A stretch of 64,000 nucleotides of DNA, taken from Shewanella aquimarina (GTDB lineage Bacteria; Pseudomonadota; Gammaproteobacteria; Enterobacterales; Shewanellaceae). Below the pieces are notes generated by a model, which saw only the letters and a list, made by a program, of their open reading frames with translations, searched no databases and was not told the origin of the DNA. Both the position numbers and the translations under genes were made by a program. Of this stretch, positions 36,262-45,800 are shown piece after piece (position 1 is the first letter of the stretch; each line of letters begins with the position of its first letter). The stretch lies in contig NZ_JAKIKY010000001.1 of NCBI RefSeq assembly GCF_023349185.1, positions 372,001 to 436,000 on the forward strand, written 5' to 3'.

Positions 36262-38310
36262 TTAATGCGCCTTGGCCGCCGAGATCAACTCCCGCTGCAC
36301 ATGATCCGGCACCACATCGTAGCGGCTGAAGGTCATGGCAAACTGACCGTCGCCGCCGGTTAAGGATTTCAGCCGGGTCGAGTAATCGTCGACGGTCGCC
36401 AGCGGCGCCTCGACCTCTACTTCCACCTTGCCGTTGCCCTGGGCCTGGGTGCCGCAGATGATGCCGCGATTGGCACTGATATCCCCGGTAATGTCACCCA
36501 CATGTTCCTGAGCCACCTGTACCTGCATCTCGACGATCGGCTCTAAGATCACAGGGTTGGCCTCGTGCACCGCATCTAAGAAGGCCTTCTTACCCGCCAT
36601 CACAAAGGCGATCTCTTTGGAATCGACGCTATGGTGCTTACCATCGAGCAGGGAGACGCGCACATCCTGCATCGGGAAGCCAGCCAGGGCACCGCCAATC
36701 ATCGCCTCCTTGACGCCCTTCTCGACCGCGGGAATGTATTGACTCGGCACCGAGCCTCCCACCACCTTGCTGACAAACTCGAAGCCAGCCCCTCTCGGCA
36801 GCGGCTCGACGGTGAGTTCCACCTCACCAAACTGACCGGCACCGCCAGACTGCTTCTTGTGGCGATAGCGCGCCGTGGCGCTGCGGGTGATGGTTTCCCG
36901 GTAGGCCACCGCGGGCACATCGGTTTCCATATCCACATTGAAGAGGTCGTGGGCCTTCTCCAGCGCGATCTGCAGATGCAGGTCCCCCTGGCCTTGCAAA
37001 ATCGTCTGCCCCTCGGCCTCGTTCTTGGCGATATGCAGGCTAGGATCTTCCACCACCAACTTGTTGAGCACCTCGGCAATCTTCTGCTCATCGCCGCGGC
37101 GCTTGGCCGACACCGCCAGGCCGAAGATAGGCTGAGGCAGTACCAGCTCAGGCAGGTGGAACTCATCTTCGTCGTGACTGTCGTGCAGCACGGCGCCTAC
37201 TGTCAGTTCATCCACCTTAGAGATAGCGCAGATATCGCCGGGCACCGCCGAGGTCACGCTGATCTGCTTGTCCCCCTGCAGTTTAAACAGGTTGCCCACC
37301 TTGATGGGCTTGCGACCATCGCCGACAAACAACTTCATCCCCAACGAGATAGTGCCTTGGTAGACCCTAAACACCCCCATGCGACCGAAGAAGGGGTCGA
37401 TGGCCACCCGAAACACATGAGCAAGGGCGTGATCGTCACTGGACTGAGTCACATCCACAGGCACGGCCGACTCCCCCAGCCCCTTGATGAACTGCGGCGG
37501 ATTGGCCTCTAACGGGTTGGGACTCAGCTTGATGATAAGCTCAAGCAGTGCGCCTATTCCCACCTGCTGCTCGGCGCTGGTGAAACACACTGGCACCAGG
37601 TGTCCCATACGCAGTGCGGTCTCAAGCGGCGCGTGCAGCTGCTCGGGAGTCAGGTTCTCCCCCTGCTCCAGATAGAGGGCCATCAGCTCATCGTCTTCCT
37701 CCAGCACGGTATCGACCAGCTCGTCGCGGGCGCAGGCCACATCGTGAAACAGGGCCTCGCCCTGTAGCTCGGGCTGGGGATGCAGGTAACAGTCGATCAC
37801 ATCGTCCAGGGCGGCGTTTGGCAGATTCACCGGCAGGCAGCGATGGCCAAACTTGGTCTGGATCTCATCGAGCAGGCCTGCCAGCTTGGCGCCGTTACCA
37901 TCGATATGGTTAATGGCGATCAACACCACCTTGCCCTGAGCCCTGGCGGCTTCGAAGGCGCGTTGGGTGATGGTCTCTATGCCGGTGGCGGCGTTGATCA
38001 CCAGGAGCACTGACTCAACACCGCTCAAGGGCAACAGGGCACGACCGAAGAAGTCGGGCAGACCCGGGGTGTCGATGAAATTGATATGATGATTGTCGAA
38101 GTCGAGATTGAGGAAGGAAGGTTCTAGGCTATGTCGATGGTCTTTTTCCTGGGCAGTGAAATCAGCATGATTTGTGCCCTTGTCCACCCTGCCTTTTTGA
38201 GCGATCGCCTCGCCCTGGAACAGCAATGCCTCTAACAGGGTGGATTTCCCCGCCCCAGTGTGTCCGAGCACCGCCAGATTCCGGATCTGCTCCGTGGTAA
38301 ACTCAGCCAT
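36262..38310 (-). CDS. Elongation factor G-like translational GTPase
   Basis: A 682-aa paralogue of EF-G. The P-loop is GHTGAGKST (about residue 16) and the G3 motif DTPG (about 80). The G4 position reads NHID where EF-G has NKMD, so guanine recognition may differ. Domains II-V follow (AHVFRVAIDPFFGRMGVFRV, then EFVSKVVGGSVPSQYIPAVE and the C-terminal MQVQVAQEHVGDITGDI). The family is known as EF-G-like/EF-G2; its exact role is unsettled. AAAGGAGG precedes the ATG. It is divergent from pfaR across 658 bp that hold a MITE copy, and has no obvious tie to EPA synthesis. Confidence 0.88.
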   Translation of the reverse strand: MAEFTTEQIRNLAVLGHTGAGKSTLLEALLFQGEAIAQKGRVDKGTNHADFTAQEKDHRHSLEPSFLNLDFDNHHINFIDTPGLPDFFGRALLPLSGVESVLLVINAATGIETITQRAFEAARAQGKVVLIAINHIDGNGAKLAGLLDEIQTKFGHRCLPVNLPNAALDDVIDCYLHPQPELQGEALFHDVACARDELVDTVLEEDDELMALYLEQGENLTPEQLHAPLETALRMGHLVPVCFTSAEQQVGIGALLELIIKLSPNPLEANPPQFIKGLGESAVPVDVTQSSDDHALAHVFRVAIDPFFGRMGVFRVYQGTISLGMKLFVGDGRKPIKVGNLFKLQGDKQISVTSAVPGDICAISKVDELTVGAVLHDSHDEDEFHLPELVLPQPIFGLAVSAKRRGDEQKIAEVLNKLVVEDPSLHIAKNEAEGQTILQGQGDLHLQIALEKAHDLFNVDMETDVPAVAYRETITRSATARYRHKKQSGGAGQFGEVELTVEPLPRGAGFEFVSKVVGGSVPSQYIPAVEKGVKEAMIGGALAGFPMQDVRVSLLDGKHHSVDSKEIAFVMAGKKAFLDAVHEANPVILEPIVEMQVQVAQEHVGDITGDISANRGIICGTQAQGNGKVEVEVEAPLATVDDYSTRLKSLTGGDGQFAMTFSRYDVVPDHVQRELISAAKAH

Positions 38311-38413
38311 ATCGGCCTCCTTTGATCTGTCATATCAAGAGGTAACAGCACCACGACCTCATTACCTACCACTCAAAATCGTGTTAGCTGCAAACAAAAA
38401 CAAAGTGTTGTAA

Positions 38414-38676
38414 TGAGGGCCTGTTGACCTTTTGAGAGCAAATTTTGTTCTAATTGAGCACGTTCAAATCGCGGCTTGAGATATAGTTATTCTATATAAA
38501 AGCCGAGTAACAAAGAGTTGAACGTGCTCAAGACGAACCCTACGGGCAGCGTCTGTATCAATTTTCTACTGCGTTATCGCTCATTGATGTAGTGCACTAC
38601 ATGACAATCGCTCTGCCTTGTATAAAAGCGATGCAGAATGCTGCAAAAGTGAACGCTAAAGATCAACAGGCCCTAG
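38414..38676. mobile_element. MITE-like element, copy 2 (inverted relative to copy 1)
   Basis: The right end is the complement of CTAGGGCCTGTTGATCTTT and the left end is AGGGCCTGTTGACCTTTT. Read on the minus strand it follows copy 1 (28861-29130) from end to end, with an internal TATAGAATAACTATA and a GCTGCCCGTAGGGTTC block. No gene inside. It sits in the EF-G-like/pfaR intergenic region. Its left TIR is more decayed than those of copy 1. Confidence 0.75.
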
Positions 38677-38716
38677 TCTGTTAACAACCAGTATAGGCCT
38701 GTCACCCTGCCTTGCT

Positions 38717-38732
38717 TTTGATCGAGATCACG
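38717..38732. promoter_or_regulatory. CRP-like site upstream of pfaR
   Basis: TTTGATCGAGATCACG contains the palindrome TGATCGAGATCA and agrees with the CRP consensus TGTGA-N6-TCACA at 8 of 10 positions. It lies about 240 bp before the pfaR start and is the only recognisable operator in the interval 38677-38968. Confidence 0.45.
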
Positions 38733-38968
38733 CTTTAACTCACAGGGTTAATTTAGCTAACGCCCGTCACAAACAGCGAACATATGTAAGCTAAAATAGC
38801 CGGTGTCGAAGACTTTTAAGTCCCAGGTGATTGTATTGGCCCTCAAGCTACTGTAGTCTGCTGCTCTATTAACGTCAGTTCAGACGGACAACGCGGGATT
38901 ATGCAGGCTAGCAGCATACCGCGACAGCGCTTGTCCCAATAGATTATTGATGGAACGCCCTAACCAGT

Positions 38969-39823
38969 ATGCTCGAGAAGCCTAACCACAAGACGCAGCG
39001 CCGAGACTCGCAGACCGCGGCGCGAAAACTCAGCGCCAGTGAATATAGGCACAAGAATGCCACCACCACCCCTGAGATGCGTCAGTTTATCCAGGAGTCG
39101 GAACTACCGGTGAGCCAGCTGGCAAAGGTGCTCAACATCAGCGAAGCCACGGTGCGTAAATGGCGCCGGCGCGACTCCATCGAAGACACACCTAACACCC
39201 CCCACCATCTCAACACCACACTGACGCCTATGCAGGAATATGTGGTCGTGGGGCTGCGCTATCAGCTCAAGATGCCGCTGGACAGGCTGCTCAAGGTGAC
39301 TCAGGAATTTATTAACCCAAACGTGTCCCGCTCCGGCCTCGCCCGCTGCCTCAAGCGCTACGGGGTATCGCGCATCCACAACATCGAGCGTCCCGAGGTG
39401 CCGGATCATTACTTCAACCAGCTGCCCATCGCCCAAGGCAGCGATATTGTCACCTATACCTTAAATCCAGAGACCCTGGCCCATACCCTGGCGCTGCCAC
39501 AGGCCGACGGCGACACAGTGCTGCAGGTGGCCTCGCTCACCCTGCCGCCACAACTGGCGGACGCCGAGCCAAGCTCGGTACTTTTGGGCATAGATCCCCA
39601 CAGCGACTGGCTCTACTTAGATATCTATCAAGACGGTAACACCCAGGCCACCAAGCGATACATCACCCATCTGCTTCGCCAGGGGCCGTTTCATCTGCGT
39701 AAGCTTTTGGTACGCAACTATCACACTTTCTTACAGCGCTTCCCAGGTGCCACCATGGCACAGCTAACACCCGGCGCTGACATACAGACACCTGAGCATC
39801 AGGTAGCAAGCGGAGACTCATAA
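38969..39823 (+). CDS. pfaR: PfaR, regulator of the EPA cluster (transposase-like)
   Basis: A 284-aa protein known in Shewanella as the activator-type regulator of pfaA. Residues about 35-125 form two helix-turn-helix units (ELPVSQLAKVLNISEATVRK, then NPNVSRSGLARCLKRYGVSR) linked by a TLTPMQEYVVVGLRYQLKMP segment. That arrangement, as I recall it, is the N-terminus of IS481-type transposases. The C-terminal part (LLGIDPHSDWLYLDIYQDG and on) resembles the rve integrase core but lacks its Asp residues. Its TAA overlaps the pfaA ATG by 1 nt (TAATG), giving tight coupling. The start at 38969 has only a weak ribosome-binding site. Confidence 0.88.
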   Translation: MLEKPNHKTQRRDSQTAARKLSASEYRHKNATTTPEMRQFIQESELPVSQLAKVLNISEATVRKWRRRDSIEDTPNTPHHLNTTLTPMQEYVVVGLRYQLKMPLDRLLKVTQEFINPNVSRSGLARCLKRYGVSRIHNIERPEVPDHYFNQLPIAQGSDIVTYTLNPETLAHTLALPQADGDTVLQVASLTLPPQLADAEPSSVLLGIDPHSDWLYLDIYQDGNTQATKRYITHLLRQGPFHLRKLLVRNYHTFLQRFPGATMAQLTPGADIQTPEHQVASGDS

Positions 39824-42800
39824 TGAGCCAGACCGAAACATCAAAGACGTCAAGCGATCAGCGCCTCAACAAGCGTCTGAAAGATATGCCCATTGCCATC
39901 GTTGGCATGGCGAGCATCTTTGCCAACTCACGTTATCTCAACAAATTTTGGGATCTGATCTGCGACAAGATTGACGCCATTACCGAGGTGCCAGACACCC
40001 ATTGGCAGGTCGACGATTACTACGACAGCAACAAAAGCGCGCCGGACAAGAGCTACTGCAAACGAGGCGGTTTCATGCCCGAGGTCAACTTCAACCCGAT
40101 GGAGTTTGGCCTGCCGCCCAACATCCTAGAGCTGACCGACACCTCACAGCTGTTGTCACTCATCGTCGCTAAAGAGGTGCTCGCCGATGCCAAGCTTCCG
40201 AGCGACTACGACAGAAACAAGATTGGCATCACCCTGGGCGTAGGCGGCGGTCAGAAGATCAGCCACAGTCTCAACGCCAGGCTGCAATATCCTGTGCTCA
40301 AGAAGGTGTTCAAGCACAGCGGTATCAGCGACGCCGACAGTGAGATGCTGATCAAGAAGTTTCAGGACCAATATGTCCACTGGGAAGAGAACTCCTTCCC
40401 CGGCTCTCTGGGCAATGTGATCGCCGGACGTATCGCCAACCGTTTCGACTTAGGCGGCATGAACTGCGTCGTCGACGCCGCCTGCGCCGGCTCGCTAGCA
40501 GCCATGCGCATGGCCCTGAGTGAACTGGTGGACGGCCGCGCCGAGATGATGATCACAGGTGGCGTCTGTACCGACAACTCCCCCTCCATGTACATGAGCT
40601 TCTCCAAGACGCCAGCCTTTACCACCAACGAGACGGTGCAGCCCTTCGATATCGACTCCAAGGGGATGATGATAGGCGAAGGCATAGGCATGGTGGCACT
40701 GAAGCGCCTCGAAGATGCCGAGCGCGATGGCGATCGCATCTATTCGGTGATCAAGGGCATAGGCGCCTCATCTGACGGTAAGTTTAAGTCTATCTATGCG
40801 CCGCGCCCAGAAGGCCAGGCCAAGGCGCTCAAGCGCGCCTACGATGACGCCGGATTTGCCCCCCACACCCTGGGACTGATGGAGGCCCACGGCACAGGCA
40901 CGGCCGCCGGTGACGTGGCCGAGTTTAACGGCCTCAAGTCAGTGTTCAGCGAAGGCTGCGAGACGACCCAGCATATCGCCCTGGGCTCGGTGAAATCGCA
41001 AATTGGCCATACCAAGTCGACCGCTGGCACCGCCGGGCTTATCAAGGCGGCGCTGGCGCTACACCACAAGGTGCTACCGCCGACCATCAATGTGGACCAG
41101 CCCAATCCCAAGCTGGATATCGCCAACTCGCCTTTCTACCTCAATACCGAGACGCGTCCCTGGCTGCCACGCCCCGACGGCACCCCGCGCCGCGCCGGGA
41201 TCAGCTCCTTCGGTTTTGGCGGCACCAACTTCCACTTCGTGCTCGAGGAATATCAGAGTGACCACGGCAGGGATCTGGGTGAGCACACACGTTTCCGTCA
41301 GCGCGCCGTGCCTCAAAGCCTGCTACTGAGCGCCGCCGACAAGACGGGGCTTATCGCCACTATCAGGCAGCTCGTTGCAGACGCAGAACAACAATCCCTC
41401 GACGCCCTGGCCGCTCAACATCCGCTGCGCGCGCTTGACGCCAATGCCCCGCGTCTTGGCCTGGTGGCTAGCGACACAGACAGCCTCAAGGCGCAGCTTA
41501 ATCAGGCGCTAAGCCGCCTGGAAGCGGGCGATGAGGCCCACTGGTCGCTGCCTGGCGGCCTGCACTATCGCAGCAGCAGTCTGGCTAACCCTAAAGTGGC
41601 CGCGCTGTTTGCCGGACAAGGCGCCCAATACCTCAATATGGGGCTTGAGCTTGCCTGCCACTTCCCTGAGATGCGCGAGCAATTTGTAATAGCCGACAAG
41701 GTGTTTGCCAGCCAGGATAAGACGCCGTTGTCACAACTGGTGTACCCGGTGCCAGTCTTCACGACTGAGGAGCGCAAGGCACAAGAGGCACTACTGACCA
41801 ATACCGCTAATGCACAGAGCGCCATCGGCGCCATCTCCATGGGACAATACACCCTGCTCAAGCAAGCCGGCTTCACGCCCGACATGGTGGCAGGCCACAG
41901 CTTTGGTGAACTCAGCGCCCTGTGCGCCGCCAGAGTAATTAGCCTCGAAGACTACTACCAGCTGACATTCGCCCGTGGCGATGCCATGGCCAGCCCAAGT
42001 GTCGAGAGTGCCGAGGGGGCCGATCGCGGTACCATGTATGCCATCATCACCAAAACCGCCGAGGATCTGACTCGACTGGAAGCTACCCTTGAAACCTTCG
42101 ACGGCGTCAAGGTCGCCAACTACAACGCGCCGACCCAGTTGGTGATCGCCGGGCCGACAGATGCCACCACCCAAGCGGCCAAGGCCCTAAGCGAGCTCGG
42201 CTTCAAGGCGATTGCCCTGCCGGTATCCGGCGCCTTCCACACGCCATTGGTGGGCCACGCCCAGGCACCGTTTGCCGAGGCGATCGACAAGGTGAAGTTT
42301 GCCAAACCGGCGCTGCCTGTGTACGCCAACGCCAGCGGCGCTCGCTACGCCAATGTCGCCAAGACCATCAAGAGCGAGTTTAAGCAGCATATGCTGCAAT
42401 CAGTTCGCTTTAGCGAGCAGCTAGAGGCCATGTACGCCGATGGTGCGCGCGTCTTCGTCGAGTTTGGCCCGAAGAATATTCTACAGAAACTGGTGGAGAA
42501 CACCCTTAGCGACAAGCTAGATACCCTGTGCAGCATCAGCCTCAACCCTAATCCTAAGGGCGATAGCGACCTGCAACTTCGTCAGGGCGCCATGCAGCTT
42601 GCCGTCTGCGGCATCGCACTGGATGAGATAGACCCGTACCAAGCCGAACCGGCCCAGGCCGAGCCTGTCTCCCCCATGAATATCACGCTCAACGCGACCA
42701 ACTACATCAGCCCGGCGACCCTGGCGAAGATGGAAAAATCCCTTAATACGGGCACCATCACGCCACAGACCCGAGTGCAAGAGAAGATAGTGGAAGTTGA

Positions 42801-45800
42801 AAAACTGGTCGAAGTCGAAAAAGTTGTCGAAAAATTTGTAGAAGTAGAGAAGATAGTGGAAAAATCGATCCCCGCAGCCCAAGCGCCACAGGCCAATGAC
42901 TCCCATGGCTCAGTCATCAATACACCTGCCATCCAGCCGTTACAGACAATGGCAGGCGATGATGCCCTGACGGCGCTGTTCGCCGCCCAGCAACAGACGG
43001 CTCAGCTGCATCAGCAGTTCCTGACCATACCGCAGCAATATGGCGAGACAGTCACTCAGCTGATGACGGCTCAGGCTCAGATGGCGGCTGCCGGTGTCGC
43101 GATTCCAGAGAGCCTGCAGCGCGCCATGGAGCAGTTCCACCAGCACCAGGCGCAGACGCTACAGAGCCATACGCAATTCCTCGAGATGCAGGCCCAGAGC
43201 AATCAGAGCGCCCTGCAACTGATGGGACAAGGCGGTCAACCGCTAACGCCTACAGTGCAAGCCGCGCAGATAGCGACGCCTGTTATTCAGCCTCAACCTC
43301 GGTCGGCAGAAGCGCCCGCCGTCCAGAGCGCTCCTGTAGCGGCATCGGCACCAGTGATGCAGCAAGTGCAACAGGCGCCTCAGACGCCTGTTGTAGCAGC
43401 ACCAGTTCATACCGCAGAGGTTCAGGCGCCTGTGCCTGCGACCCCAAGCACTGCTGCAAAATCGAGTGCAGACGAGATTCAGAAGACAATGCTTGAGGTG
43501 GTCGCCGACAAGACAGGTTATCCCACGGAGATGCTGTCGCTTGAGATGGATATGGAGGCCGACCTAGGTATCGATTCCGTCAAGCGGGTGGAGATCTTAG
43601 GCACAGTGCAAGATGAGCTGCCGAGCCTGCCTGAGCTGAGCCCGGAAGATCTGGCAGAGTGCCGCACACTGGGCGAGATCGTGGCCTATATGGAAAGCAA
43701 GCTGCCCGCCGAAGGCGCTCACATTTCAGAAGCCGCCGCAGGCGCTATGAACAGCCAACAGCCGACAGCACAAACTCAAGCGGGCGCTGGTTTGTCATCA
43801 TCACAGGTGCAGCAGACCATGCTCACCGTGGTAGCCGACAAGACGGGCTACCCCACCGAGATGCTGTCGCTAGAGATGGATATGGAAGCCGACCTAGGTA
43901 TCGATTCCATCAAGCGCGTCGAGATCTTAGGCACTGTGCAGGATGAGCTGCCGGGACTGCCTGAACTCAGCCCAGAAGATCTGGCCGAGTGCCGCACCCT
44001 AGGTGAAATCGTCGACTATATGAACAGTAAACTGTCTGCCGCTGGTGCTCACATTTCAGAAGCCGCCGCAGGCGCTACTCAACAACCCGCTGCAGGCGCT
44101 ATAGCCACTGAAGCTCAAAGCGCAGCAGCAGGCTTGTCATCGACAGGCTTGTCATCTGAATTAGTACAGCAGACCATGCTGGCCGTGGTCGCCGACAAGA
44201 CGGGCTACCCCACCGAGATGCTGTCGCTGGAGATGGACATGGAAGCCGATCTCGGCATCGACTCCATCAAGCGGGTGGAGATCTTAGGCACTGTGCAAGA
44301 TGAGCTGCCAAGCCTGCCGGAGCTGAGCCCAGAAGATCTGGCCGAATGCCGCACCCTGGGTGAGATCGTTAGCTATATGAACAGCAAGCTGCCAGCCGCT
44401 GGCGCTCACATTACCGAAACCGCCGCAGGCGCTACTCAACAACCCGCCGCGGGCGCTGTAGCCAACCAAGAAACAACAAGTTTATCATCTGAATTAGTAC
44501 AGCAGACCATGCTGGCCGTGGTCGCCGACAAGACGGGCTACCCAACTGAGATGCTGGCCCTCGAGATGGATATGGAAGCCGACCTTGGCATCGACTCTAT
44601 CAAGCGGGTCGAGATCTTAGGCACAGTTCAAGATGAACTGCCGGGTTTGCCGGAGCTTAGCCCGGAAGATCTGGCCGAGTGCCGCACCCTGAGTGAGATC
44701 GTGGCGTATATGAACAGCAAACTGCCCGCCGCTGGTGCTCACATTACAGAAACCGCCGCTGGCGCTACAGTCAGCCCAGAGGTTCAAAGCTCTGATGCGA
44801 CTGATAGCCTGTCATCAACACAGGTACAGCAGACCATGCTGAGCGTGGTGGCCGACAAGACGGGCTACCCAACCGAGATGCTGGCCCTTGAGATGGACAT
44901 GGAGGCCGACCTTGGTATCGACTCAATTAAACGGGTCGAGATCTTAGGCACAGTGCAAGACGAGCTACCGGGACTACCGGATCTCAACCCAGAAGATCTG
45001 GCCGAGTGCCGCACCCTGGGTGAGATCGTGGCGTATATGAACAGCAAACTGTCCGCCGCAGGCGCGATAGTTGATACGACAAGCAGCCAAGAGCAGAGCG
45101 CCTCGGTTACCCAGGTACAAGCCATCTCCGCCGAGCCTTTAGTCGAGTTACCGCCTCACAGCGAGGTGGCGCTAAAAAAGCTTGAAGCGGCGAAGCCTGA
45201 TGCCGAGGGTTTCGCCGCCAATGCTACCCTGGTGATCCGAGACGATGGTCACAACGCCGGGGTACTGGCCGAGAAACTCAGCAACAAAGGGCTCAAGGTC
45301 GTGGTTGTGCGCCTGCCAGAAGGTCAGCCTCAGTCACCGCTGAGCAGCGCCATCGCCAGCTGGCAGCCAGAAGGGCTGGCTGAACAAGATGTGGTGCAGG
45401 CGATAGAAGGAATTAGCGCTGACCACGGTAATATTGCGGGTTTTGTACACCTACAGCCTCAGCAGGAGGCCAACGCTGTCTCAGGGCTACAACTGACCGA
45501 CGCTGGCTTTAGCCACCTGAGTTCGGCGTTCCTCTGGGCCAAGCATCTGCAGGCGCCATTGAGCGCGCAGACGGGTCGTCGCTGCTTTGTCACCGTCAGT
45601 CGTATCGACGGCGGCTTCGGCTACCTGGATGCTAAGCAACTGGCCAAGAGTGAACTCAATCAGGCCGCGCTTTCGGGTCTCACCAAGACTCTGAGTCATG
45701 AATGGCCAGGCATCTTCTGCCGCGCGTTGGACTTAGCGCCAGAGATGAGCGCGGCGCAGCTGGGCGATGCCCTACTCGCGGAGCTCATGGACAGCGACAG

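Noticed and set aside
42780..42870. VEVEK/VEKF repeats in PfaA considered as a separate tandem repeat element
   Set aside because: Irregular DNA units with a charged heptad-like pattern; better explained as a protein linker or coiled coil than a DNA repeat.
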